This document shows positions 53,801 to 63,400 of a stretch of DNA of 64,000 nt, in pieces; positions within the stretch are counted from its first letter, which is position 1; every line of letters begins with the position of its first letter. The position numbers were made by a program, and so were the translations under genes. The stretch lies in the NCBI RefSeq assembly GCF_006228185.1, contig NZ_CP040825.1, positions 682,001-746,000 of the forward strand. Direction: 5' to 3'. The stretch comes from Mycoplasma nasistruthionis. Lineage in GTDB: Bacteria > Bacillota_I > Bacilli_A > Mycoplasmatales > Metamycoplasmataceae. The notes under the pieces were generated by a model. The model made no database searches and was not told the origin of the DNA. It saw only the letters and a program-made list of their open reading frames with translations.

Positions 53801-54103
53801 TTAAATTTCGTTTTTCAACAATTCGTAAGGTTTAAATCCTGCAAATGATTTAGTAGCTTGATTATTTTCTAAAACTACTGTAAACGGAATTGAAGCAACT
53901 CTATATTCTTTAGCTAATTCTTGTTCTTTATCAATATTAACTCTAAATACATCCATGTTATCTTTTTCAACTAGTTGTTCTAAAGAAGATTTATACATTT
54001 TACATGGACCACATCAATCAGCGTAAAAAACTAATAATCTTTTACCAACTGTACCGTCATTTAATTTTTCTTGTAATAGCTCTTTTGTTGTTTCGTGTAA
54101 CAT
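53801..54103 (-). CDS. trxA: Thioredoxin
   Basis: 100 residues, ATG 54103 after AGAGG, Trp TGA within the active site. The redox site VFYADWCGPCKMYKSSLE (Cys-Gly-Pro-Cys) and the cis-Pro loop VASIPFTVVLENNQ are present, with the DVFRVNIDKEQELAKEYRV strand-helix typical of thioredoxin. Cytosolic disulfide reductase. Monocistronic. The upstream inverted repeat 54150-54211 lies between it and the 5S genes on the same strand. Confidence 0.95.
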
Positions 54104-54149
54104 AATACCTCTTATAAATATTTGATTAATTATAAACATTTTTAAATCA

Positions 54150-54211
54150 AAATTACCAAAAAGTTAATTTTTTACTGTTTTTTAGCCTAAAAACTAACTT
54201 TTTGGTAATTT
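54150..54211 (-). terminator. Long hairpin downstream of the 5S rRNA genes
   Basis: Perfect 17-bp arms AAATTACCAAAAAGTTA (54150-54166) and TAACTTTTTGGTAATTT (54195-54211), 28-base loop, with T-rich sequence after it on the minus strand. A smaller TGCCAAAAAGGCA hairpin lies at 54214-54226. Likely terminates or helps process 5S rRNA. Confidence 0.7.
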
Positions 54212-54234
54212 GTGTGCCAAAAAGGCATAAAAAA

Positions 54235-54338
54235 ACAGCGGCTCCCTATTTTCACCTTTCGGCTATCGTCGGCACTAAAGAGCTTAACTACTGAGTTCGG
54301 AATGGGTTCAGGTGATCCTCTTTGCTATAACCACTGAT
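54235..54338 (-). rRNA. rrf: 5S ribosomal RNA, copy 1
   Basis: Minus-strand sequence starts ATCAGTGGTTATAGC and ends AGGGAGCCGCTG, and includes the conserved CCATTCCGAACTCAG and TTAAGCTCTTTAGTGCCGA segments of 5S rRNA. Terminal stem CAGTGG / CCGCTG (one G-T pair). TATAAT on the minus strand at 54342-54347 is just upstream, so this copy has its own promoter. Ends are estimated. No 16S or 23S gene is in the window. Confidence 0.93.
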
Positions 54339-54425
54339 TAGATTATATCTTGTTTTTGTAAATAGTAAAATAATTTTTTGATTTTTTTAATAGAGACGCT
54401 GTTTTACCAAAAAAAGCATAAAAAA

Positions 54426-54529
54426 ACAGCGGCTCCCTATTTTCACCTTTCGGCTATCGTCGGCACTAAAGAGCTTAACTACTGAGTTCGGAATGGGTTC
54501 AGGTGATCCTCTTTGCTATAACCACTGAT
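54426..54529 (-). rRNA. rrf: 5S ribosomal RNA, copy 2
   Basis: Identical to copy 1 over the whole gene and into the AAAAAAC and GCATAAAAAAAC downstream flank; offset 191 bases. The spacer between the copies is A/T-rich and not repeated. Confidence 0.93.
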
Positions 54530-54574
54530 TAAATAATAACTGATTTTTAAAAAAAACCAAGAACTTTTTAAAAA

Positions 54575-55705
54575 TTATTTAGAAAAGTATTTGCTATATT
54601 TAGCAAAATCTTCAGGTTGTAGTTTTTGTAAATAGTATAAACCTAATTTTTTATATAAAACTGTATTAGCAATTTTGAATAAAGGAATGCTATAAGCTTC
54701 TTGACCTAAAACTTGTCTAAATCTATTAAATTCAATTTCTATATCATCTCTTGAAACAATGATTTGCAGTTTTTTAATAAACAACATTGTTCAGAAGTAG
54801 TTAGTAATAGTTTCAAGCGCAATTTGTTTATAGTCGCCTTTAATATTATATGCTGCAAATTTGACAGGATCCGATTCAGATGCTAATAAATCAGGTTGAA
54901 AATCAATTTTAGCTAAATTTTCTCTGTTGATTTGAAGCATTATTTCTTGACCGTAATTAAATAGTTGGTCGATTACGATTTGTTGGAAAGTTTGGAATCT
55001 GATAAATTCTTTTACATCTTCTAATGTTTTAACATTTTCCATTTGTAATAAATGAATGTTTTCATCAGTAATAGGCATTTTTTTGAATTGATAAATAGAT
55101 GCCACTTTAATTTTTACATCTTGTTCATTTAAAACTGTTTGATGCTTATCTGTTAAGTTTTTATTTTCTAAAAACTTAAGTAAATTAGCTTCATTAACAT
55201 TTTTACCTTCAAGGAAATAAGTTCCTTGCATGTTATCTTCCATGTCATAAATTTCAATTGACACTAAATCACCTTGTTCAACCTTGTCTTTAATGACAGG
55301 AACTCTGAATGAATATTCACTAATAAAGTTTTTTAAAAATTCTTCAACTTTCTTTTCACTATCAGCAGGAATAAAGAATTTGTGTTCAGGATCAATATCT
55401 AATTTGAATTGATCTAAATCATCAAAATAATATGACTTTAAATCATAACTTAAATTATCAGGGCTCATTTGCACATTTTGTTCAACACCCATAAAGAAAA
55501 TCTTATCTGGATTTTCTTTATTTAATTTTTCAAGTAGTTTATCTTTTTCTACTTGCATTAAATATAATGAAGCCGTTGCTAAAATAGTTGGACGATCAAT
55601 TTTTTGATCTTTTGGCTTGTTTTCTTCCAATCTTTTGAATGAATTATTTTGTGTTTCTAGTCAAACAGCTTTATCAACTGTGAACTTATCAATTAAAAAT
55701 TTCAT
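54575..55705 (-). CDS. Trigger factor-related chaperone
   Basis: 376 residues, ATG 55705 after GAGG, Trp TGA at two places. The N-terminal region MKFLIDKFTVDKAVWLETQNNSF and the segment FRVPVIKDKVEQGDLVSIEIYDMEDNMQGTYFLEGKNVNEANLLKFLENKN resemble trigger factor, with the latter in the position of the FKBP-like domain, and the C-terminal third is helical (TFQQIVIDQLFNYGQEIMLQINRENL). Divergence is strong and the catalytic prolyl isomerase residues are not obvious. I know this type as the trigger factor-related chaperone of Mycoplasmopsis. Confidence in general role is moderate. Confidence 0.72.
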
Positions 55706-55837
55706 ACACCTCATTTCTATAGTTATTTTAATTATATTAAATTCAAATTTAAAGTAAAACAGCTAGTTTTAATTCTCAGATTTAACGCCTTTATTTTCTT
55801 ATTTCAACAATTAATTTAATTGTTTAAACTATCAATA

Positions 55838-55843
55838 TATAAT
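55838..55843 (+). promoter_or_regulatory. -10 box of ligA, probable leaderless mRNA
   Basis: TATAAT, 8 bases before ATG 55852, no ribosome binding site. Confidence 0.65.
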
Positions 55844-55851
55844 TAATTTAT

Positions 55852-57897
55852 ATGACAAAACCAATGACTAAAAAACAACAATCTTTAGATTTAATTTTGA
55901 CTTTAACACAAGAAATTAACAAACTAAATCATGCATATTATGACCTAGATCAACCCTTGGTTGATGATTATGTTTATGACTTAAAATTAAGGCAATTAGA
56001 AGACTTAGAACGCAAGTACCCAGACTTAATTCAACCAGATTCACCGACTGTTAAAATAGGTGGAGTACCTAGCTTAGAATTCAGTAAATACAGGCATGAA
56101 AGACCAATGCTATCTTTAGCTAAAGCCTATTCCTTAGATGAGGTTGCTAAATTCATTGATGATACTATTCAATCATTAAATGACAAAAATATTAGTTTTA
56201 ATTTAGAACCAAAAATTGATGGTTTATCTTTAACTTTGCACTATAACAACGGTAAATTACAAAAAGCAATTACACGAGGTAATGGACAAATCGGAGAAGA
56301 TGTTACTAAAAATGCAAGGTTGATAAAATCGATTCCTAAGCATATAAATTATTCAAACTCCCTAGAAATAAGGGGTGAAATATATATATCAAAAACCCAA
56401 TTTGAATTAACAAATAGTGCTTTAAGACAGAAATATGAACAACAAATTGCTCAACTGACTGATCAAAATGAAGTTGCTAAAGTTAAACAAGAAGAATTTG
56501 CTAACACTAGAAATATGGCGGCTGGAACATTGCGCCAAAAAAATGGTAGCTTAGTAGCAGAAAGAAACTTGCAATTTTTAGCTTATGATATTGTTGACCC
56601 TGAAAAACATAATTTAACATTGCAAAGTCAAATCGTTCCTTTCTTAAACAACCTAGGTTTTCAAAGTCATGATGTTAGTTACAATGAATCTGAATTAAAT
56701 AATATTTTTAAAAGAATTGAAAATTTTGAAAGTATAAAAAACAGTTTTGAATATGACTGTGATGGATTTGTAATTAAATTAAATCAACTGCAATATTGAG
56801 ATAGCTTAGGTAAAACTGCTAAGTTTCCTAAATATGCAATTGCATTCAAATACAAAACTGAAGAAGCATATCCGATTATTACAAACATTCTTACAACGGT
56901 TGGTCGAACAGGAAAAATAACTTATGTTGCTGAGTTTGATAAAGTTGAATTAAATCAAACAATGGTACAAAAAGCAACGCTTCATAATTATGATTTTATT
57001 GAAAATTTAAATCTTAACATTGGTGATCAAGTAGTAATTATCAAATCGGGTGAAATCATTCCTAAAATAATCGAATTAAAACAAAAGCTTACACAAGGTG
57101 TTTTTGATAAAACAACACATTGTCCAATTTGTAATTCACCATTAGTTGAATATCCAAACATAGTTGATCAATTTTGTGACAACATTAACTGTCCCGGTAA
57201 AGTTCAAAAAAACTTTATTCATGCAGTGTCTAGAAATGCTTTTAATATTTTAACATTAGGTACAAAAAATATTGAAACCTTCTTAGAACAAGGTTATTTA
57301 ACTGATTTAGCATCAATTTTTGAATTAGAAAAATATAAAGAGCAAATGTTGCAACTACCTAGTTATCAAGACAAAAAAGTAAATGGTATTTTAGATAGCA
57401 TACAAGAAGCTAAAAACATTGAACTACCTAAAGCATTGTATGCCTTAGGAATTAAAAATATTGGTAAAGAAGTAGCAATTTTACTAACTAACAAAATTAA
57501 TAAATTAAGTGATTTTATTGATTATGATTTTGATTCGCTTTTATTAATTAATTCAATCGGACCTGAAATAGTTTCATCACTAAAAGAATATTTTAGTGAT
57601 GAAAAAAATATAGAAACAATCAAAAGATTAGATAGTCATTTAAAGTATATTCAGAACCAACAAACAGATGGTAAATTAAGCAATTTAACTTTTGTAATTT
57701 CTGGAACTTTATCAGTTTCCAGAAATGAAATGTCAGATTTAATTGAAAAAAACGGTGGCAAAGTAGCTTCATCTATTTCGAAAAATGTGAATTATTTATT
57801 GTGCGGTGAAAATGTTGGTGAAGCTAAAATTTCTAAGGCTCAAAAGCTAAATATTCCAACAATAAGTGAAGTTGAATTATTAGATTTAATTAAATAA
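55852..57897 (+). CDS. ligA: NAD-dependent DNA ligase
   Basis: 681 residues, TGA Trp at 56800-56802. Adenylation domain Ia (ALDQPLVDDYVYDLKLRQLEDLE; NAD-binding YY-D type), catalytic Lys in LEPKIDGLSLTLHYNNG, then EIRGEIYI, NMAAGTLRQ, CDGFVIKLN, AIAFKYKTEEA, an OB fold, a four-Cys zinc finger (CPICNSPLVE...CDNINCPGK), helix-hairpin-helix region (LYALGIKNIGKEVA) and a C-terminal BRCT domain (LSNLTFVISGTLSVSRNEMSDLIEKNGGKVASSISKNVNYLLCG). A full-length, intact enzyme of normal size. Confidence 0.98.
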
Positions 57898-57935
57898 AAC
57901 ATAAAAAATCTAAGATAAATTATAGTAAAAAATAT

Positions 57936-57970
57936 ACACACACCTCTTTGTTAAGAAAGGTGTGTTTTTA
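57936..57970 (+). terminator. Terminator of ligA
   Basis: ACACACCT / AGGTGTGT with an internal loop CTTTGTTAAGA region, then TTTTTA. Confidence 0.85.
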
Positions 57971-58148
57971 TATTTCTTAAAGCTTTGTTAAATATCTTTG
58001 TAACATATTGAACGATATTTACAAATACTGTAACATCAAAGATAAAAAAATACACTGTTTCGATAAAAAAACAACAATTTTTTGTATTTTTTAGCAAAAC
58101 ATTCATAAATTTGCCATTTTTTCAAAAAAACGCTTCTCTCTCTACTTA

Positions 58149-58154
58149 TATAAT
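58149..58154 (+). promoter_or_regulatory. -10 box of the 53-residue Asn-rich gene
   Basis: TATAAT followed 7 bases later by a hairpin AGAAGTGTT / AACACTTCT (58161-58190), then AAAGGAGGT. The hairpin is at the extreme 5' end of the predicted mRNA, as in stabilising leaders. Confidence 0.65.
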
Positions 58155-58211
58155 ATTGCTAGAAGTGTTAAAAAAGAATAAAACACTTCTAAATAAGAAA
58201 GGAGGTAAAAA

Positions 58212-58373
58212 ATGAACAATAAAAATAAAGTGAGTGGTAACACACATTCAAAACAACAATTAAATCACCACTCAAATCAATTGAACTCAAACAATAGCGC
58301 AAATAGAGCTGCTAACAATAACAGAGCAAACCAAATGAACCCAAACAATCCTGCTTACAAAGGAAACAAATAA
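58212..58373 (+). CDS. Small Asn/Gln/His-rich protein, 53 residues
   Basis: MNNKNKVSGNTHSKQQLNHH... ends MNPNNPAYKGNK. ATG 58212 after a perfect AAAGGAGGT. About a third of the residues are Asn. The last 15 residues (NRANQMNPNNPAYKGNK) follow the NPNNxAY pattern seen in several small bacterial proteins of unknown role. The strong promoter, 5' hairpin, perfect ribosome binding site and tight terminator suggest high expression. No membrane segment or signal. Function unknown. Confidence 0.8.
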   Translation: MNNKNKVSGNTHSKQQLNHHSNQLNSNNSANRAANNNRANQMNPNNPAYKGNK

Positions 58374-58388
58374 TTTTGAAATTTGGTT

Positions 58389-58422
58389 AAAATACCCATA
58401 ACTATAATGTTATGGGTATTTT
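58389..58422. terminator. Bidirectional terminator
   Basis: Perfect 14-bp stem AAAATACCCATAAC / GTTATGGGTATTTT, loop TATAAT. Serves the Asn-rich gene (+) and the lipoprotein (-). Confidence 0.92.
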
Positions 58423-58425
58423 ATA

Positions 58426-60681
58426 TTAAAGAATTTCTATGTCATTAATTTGTCATAGATGTTTAACTTTTGTTGGGTTAGTGTATTGAATTGAAATTGA
58501 TTTAAACTTTTTGTTAATACTATCTGCAGGAACTATGAATTCTGCAACACTATCAACATTAGTTAGAATAATATCTGTTGCCTGATTATTTGTGTCAATT
58601 AATTTCAGTTTTAAATCTGACAATTTAAGCTCAGAACTTTGATTAAGCTTAATTGAATGAATGTTGATTGGTTTTAAAAACTCCATATGTAATGGAAAAC
58701 CAGGATCGTTATCGCTTCCAGCTAATGATGTTCTGTATTTATTGTATGTATTATTATCACCATCTATGATGTTGCTTAACTTAAATTCAGTTTCTGTTTC
58801 AGTTTTGTCACCATATGATAAAACTCAGTAAGAAAACAGAGATTTTTCAGATTGAGTTGAAGCCACTATTGGAGATTCGATAAAAATCTTGCTATCATCA
58901 GTTTGAATAATATCCACATCTTTAATTGCTCATCACTTACCAGTATCAGACAGTGATTTAAGTGTTAAGGTTTTAAATTTAGCACTTTGCTTGTCTTTAG
59001 GAACAGTAAATGTGTAATCTTTTACTGAAGCCAAAGTGGCATAGTTTTCATTTTCTTTAGTATATGAAGCAAGTTCATATCAGCCACCATCTTCTACTTG
59101 ACCATATAAATGAACATCCTTTAATGCCTCAAATCTTGTTGTTTCAACATATTGATGTAAGGTAACGGATTTGACATTAATAGGTTTAGTAAAGTTAAAT
59201 AAAATTTCTCCATTACGTTTAACAGCGCCTATTCCGTCTTTGTTACCAAATACCGGAATAGATAACGATGAATTGCCATCAATTGCATATTCAGCATTAT
59301 TATTAGATCTGTATTCTGCTATTTCTTTTTGATTAACCAATGTAATTTCTTTTAACTCTACTGATTTAATTGAGTTAGCTGTTTGTTTGCTTGTTTCAAC
59401 TTGCGCTAAACCTGCATCAATATTTGCTTTAATTTGTTGCAGTTTTTGCATGTTTATTTTTTGACCTTGATTATAAAAGTCTACAGCAGCTTGATTATAA
59501 ACATCAAATAACTTTGTGTTTATACCATGATAGTATTTATATTCAAACATTTTAATAAATCTTTTTACTAGCAAGTCTTTAACTGTGCTATAAAGTTCTT
59601 TTAAATTGTTAAGATTTGTATCAGCTTGCGAAATGACTTCTTGAAGTTTAGTTTTAGCGTCAACAAGTTGTTGTAGGGTTGTGCTCTGATTATCAAAAAC
59701 TGCTTGTACAGTATTGTAAACTGTTTCTAGTTCAGTTTTAATGTTTAATAATGTGTATTTTGAATCGACAGTATCTTGATATTTATCTAACTGTATTTGT
59801 TTTTGATTTAATAATGATTTAAGTTCAGTTTTAATCGAACTCAAATCATTAGTTTCTTTATCAGATGTAGCTTTTGCAATTGATTTTTCTAATTCAGACT
59901 GAGCTTGTTCTAAGATGCTGTAATCACCAGTTTCTTTGACTTTTTCGGCATTATTAAAAGCCTGTTCTAGATTGTTTTTAATTTCTGAGTACTTTTGATC
60001 AGAATATTTACTTAATTCTGTTTCTTTAGTGTTTAATAGTTTATTTAATTGAGTTTTTAAATTATTTAATTTTGTTTCAAAGTTTTTGCTTGTATCACCT
60101 GAAACATGATTTTCATTGCGTTTAGTTTCATTATTCGAAATATCTGGACTCACAGGAGCTGGACTCACAGGAGCTGGACTCACAGGAGCTGGACTCACAG
60201 GAGCTGGACTCACAGGAGCTGGACTCACAGGAGCTGGACTCACAGGAGCTGGACTCACAGGAGCTGGACTCACAGGAGCTGGACTCACAGGAGCTGGACT
60301 CACAGGAGCTGGACTCACAGGAGCTGGACTCACAGGAGCTGGACTCACAGGAGCTGGACTCACAGGAGCTGGACTCACAGGAGCTGGACTCACAGGAGCT
60401 GGACTCACAGGAGCTGGACTCACAGGAGCTGGACTCACAGGAGCTGGACTCACAGGAGCTGGACTCACAGGAGCTGGACTCACAGGAGCTGGACTCACAG
60501 GAGCTGGACTCACAGGAGCTTTTATACCTTTCTTATTAGTAATATCTTTATTATCTAACTTGTCATTATTAGATTTATCAGCACTACCTTTGTCATTAGT
60601 GCTACAAGAAACTGCAGTAGTCAATGCAGTTAAAACACTTAAAGAACCTGAAATTGGTATTAAAAATTTGATTTTTTTCAT
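58426..60681 (-). CDS. Lipoprotein A: PAPVS repeat, coiled-coil and discoidin-like domains
   Basis: 751 residues, ATG 60681, AAGGA upstream. [26 protein letters not shown] is a lipoprotein signal (Cys26). A Lys/Asn-rich stretch and 25 perfect PAPVS pentapeptide repeats (residues about 54-178) form an extended stalk. Next come two to three helical repeats ([32 protein letters not shown]...), then a galactose-binding-like domain ([54 protein letters not shown]) and a second related domain up to the end ([10 protein letters not shown]). First of three paralogs in tandem. A surface adhesin is inferred from the architecture. Confidence 0.87.
60146..60520 (-). repeat. 25 perfect copies of a 15-bp repeat (VNTR)
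   Basis: Unit GGACTCACAGGAGCT on the + strand, 375 bases without a single mismatch, encoding PAPVS in the lipoprotein frame. The unit is far richer in G+C (9/15) than the genome. All six frames are open across it, which creates long false ORFs (WTHRS, LTGAG) on the + strand. Confidence 0.98.
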
Positions 60682-60961
60682 GTTTATTTCCTTGCAATTT
60701 ATATATACATTTTCGTCTTTTGTTTATATCCTCCATTTACCCATATATATTAATCAAAAAACAAAATTTTATAAATATTGTGAAACAATTTAAGCGTCTG
60801 TTTAAAACAATTGGGTATTTGTTTCATATTTTTTTGAGTTAAAATAACAAAATGTCTTAAATCGTTTTTGGAATTTAAAAATTTAGTGTATAAATTTATA
60901 TTTAGACAAAAAATCACTATTCAATACAAGAATAGTGATTTTTAAGTCTTTCTTTACAAAA
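60682..60961. other. Region between lipoproteins A and B, 280 bases
   Basis: A/T-rich promoter region of lipoprotein A, and at 60909-60943 the terminator of lipoprotein B. No gene seen. Confidence 0.6.
60909..60943 (-). terminator. Terminator of lipoprotein B
   Basis: Perfect 14-bp stem AAAAATCACTATTC / GAATAGTGATTTTT, 7-base loop. Confidence 0.9.
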
Positions 60962-63136
60962 TTAAAGGATTTCAATTTCATTAAGTGTTCAATAACCTGC
61001 TGAATTAGCTGTTGTGTTTTCAACTTTAATTCTTTTGTATTTTTTAGAAGCTTCATCTTTAGTTAATTGAACAAAAATATCTTTTTGTTCATCAGTTAAT
61101 GTTACATCTTTAATTAATGGTTGACCATTTTCTTCAGCTGGAGTTAATGTGACTCTAACATTTTTTAGTTTTAGCATAGCATCTTGATCTAATTTAATAG
61201 AATGAACATTCATTGGTTTTAGAAAATCCATGTAAAGAGCATCACCAACATGAACTGTTTGTGAATTTCCAGTTCCGTGTCTATATGTGTTAAATGTGCT
61301 TGTATCATTGTCAAAAACATTTTCCTTTTTAAACATTACACTTTCAGGAGCAGGTGTTTTGTAAGTTAAAACTCCTGAATCTAAGAAGCGATGAGGGAAT
61401 AAAATTGATGACATAACAACAGGTGCTTCAATAAAAATTCTATTATTGTCGCCATCAATAATTTCAACTTCTCTAATTCCTCATCATTTTTCAGTGTTTT
61501 CAAATGCTTTAACTGAAATGGTTTTGTATGTGTTATTTCTTTTTGAATTGTCAATATCTACTTTAACATTTTCAACTGATTTTAAGCTTTCTGGAGTTTG
61601 GTCATTAGCTTGAATTTTACCTAAACTTTCTCACCCACCAGTTCATCATTCTCCATGAAGTTCTAACTTGAATAGTGATTGAATATCATCTTTATTTTCA
61701 CTTCCACGGTATTGATGTACTCTGATTGATTTAATTTTTGTAGGTTTAGAGAAATGGAAAAGCAATTCACCATTTCTCTTAACGGCTGCTCTACCATCAT
61801 TATCTGCATAAAAAGGAATTGATAAGTCTGCATTTCCGTCGATTGTATAATCCGGGTTATTATTTGAACGAGTTTCATTAATTTCGTTGTAGTTAATTAA
61901 TCTAATACCTTTGACACTTGTAGATAGTTTGTTAGCATTTTCTTTAGAAGCCTCAGCTGCTTGTAGAGCCTGTGTGATTTCATCTTTAATTGTTTGTAAG
62001 TTTTCTTTTGTTAATTTTTCACCACTATTGTAAAACTTAACAGCCGCGTCATTATATTTATCAAATAAAGTTGTATTAATTCCTTGATATGATTGATATT
62101 CGAACATTTTCTTAAATCTATCTAATAACGAACTTTTTGTTTGGTTATATAAATCTCTAAGTTCATTCTTAGAAGTATCAGCTGTTAAAATAGCATTTTC
62201 TAATTTGTGTTTTTCTTGGTTTAATTCATCAGCTGTACTTGTGTCTGCTTGTGCCACAGCAGAAGCATTAGAAAATGCTATTTCTAAAATATCTTTAATA
62301 GCTTTTTGAGTATATTTGGAATCGTCTGCATCTACATAAAGTGCTAATTTCTCTTCTTTTTTAGCTATTACAGCTTTTAATTCATTTCTTGCTACTTCTA
62401 CATCTTTTTCTGTTTTATCATTTTGTGCTTTAGCAATAGCTTGATCTAACGCAGACTTAACACTTTCTAGTTCGGTTTTATTTTTAGATTCTTGTTTAGT
62501 TTCTGCATCAGTAAAAGCATTTGTTAATTCAGCTTTAATTGTCTGATATCTATTGTCTAGATATTTATTTAATTCAGCATCTTTTTTAGCTAAAACTTCT
62601 TTTAATGCATTTCTAGCATTTGTAATGGCAGGGTCTTCAGTTGCAACTTCTTCTCTTGGTTGTTCGTTTGTTGTGACAACTGGTTGATTAAGTGTTTCAT
62701 CATTAGTTTCTGAACTTCGCTTAGAATCGCTGCTTGAACCTTGTTCGTTAGAAGGTGTTGCTGGCATTGGTTGATTTTGATTGTTTTCTGAAACTGTTGG
62801 TGTTTTATTAGTGTTATCAGCAGTTGAGGCATCTGTGCTTGAACTAACAGCAGGTTTTGTTTGGGTTTCAGGTGTTAGTACTGGTGTTGAGTTATTATTG
62901 TTTTCTGTTGTGTTTCCTTTTTCAGGAGTAGCAACCGGTTTAGGATTGGGAGTTGGGCTAACAACTGGTGCTGGTTTACTTGGTGTTTTAACAGGAGCAG
63001 GTGATACTGTTGTTTTTGAAGTATCTTTTTTAGCATCACTTTTAGATTTTGCACCACAAGATGCAGCCACTGCTGAAACTGCAAGAACACTTAAAGAACC
63101 ACTTAGTAGTGGTAATCAAAATTTCATTCTTTTCAT
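60962..63136 (-). CDS. Lipoprotein B: Pro/Thr-rich stalk, coiled-coil and discoidin-like domains
   Basis: 724 residues, ATG 63136 (alternative ATG 63127), stop TAA 60962-60964. MKRMKFWLPLLSGSLSVLAVSAVAASC (Cys27) is nearly the same signal as in lipoprotein A. The stalk is non-repetitive but Pro/Ser/Thr-rich (KTTVSPAPVKTPSKPAPVV...). Helical repeats follow, then a galactose-binding-like domain (RSNNNPDYTIDGNADLSIPFYADNDGRAAVKRNGELLFHFSKPTKIKSIRVHQYRG) and a second (VFDNDTSTFNTYRHG...LYMDFLKPMNVHSIKLDQ) ending YWTLNEIEIL. The VSPAPV and KPAPVV pieces look like the non-expanded form of the lipoprotein A repeat. Confidence 0.87.
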
Positions 63137-63277
63137 TTTCGTCTTTTCTTTCTTTTTTTATATACATCTAATATATTCTTATACTTAATATGAAAATAGT
63201 TGTTTCTCATATCCTTATCTACCATTTAATATTAAGATATTCAAAATTTTTATTTTTAGATATTAAAAGTTTTCTGC

Positions 63278-63292
63278 AAAAAAAAAAAAAAA
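63278..63292. repeat. A15 homopolymer upstream of lipoprotein B
   Basis: Fifteen A on the + strand (T15 reading toward lipoprotein B), 142 bases before its ATG, between that gene and lipoprotein C. Candidate length-variable tract. Confidence 0.85.
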
Positions 63293-63353
63293 GAAAAGAT
63301 TTCAGAAAAAATAGCATATTACAAGCAAAATGATTTATTTACTAGGAAATTAA

Positions 63354-63381
63354 AAAATACCAAGTATAAGCTTGGTATTTT
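63354..63381 (-). terminator. Terminator of lipoprotein C
   Basis: AAAATACCAAG / CTTGGTATTTT, loop TATAAG. Confidence 0.9.
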
Positions 63382-63400
63382 GTGTTGTTGTTAGTATTGT

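Larger units (their letters stand above)
57898..58211. other. Intergenic region between ligA and the Asn-rich gene, 314 bases
   Basis: Contains the ligA terminator, a -10 box (58149-58154) and a leader hairpin (58161-58190). The middle part is A/T-rich with no gene. Confidence 0.6.

Noticed and set aside
60146-60520. CRISPR-like array
   Set aside because: The 15-bp units are head to tail with no spacers and encode a peptide repeat in frame.
60106-60793. Long + strand ORFs rich in WTHRS and LTGAG repeats
   Set aside because: Both are shadows of the 15-bp repeat in the lipoprotein on the other strand; they lack ribosome binding sites and the flanking sequence is not protein-like.
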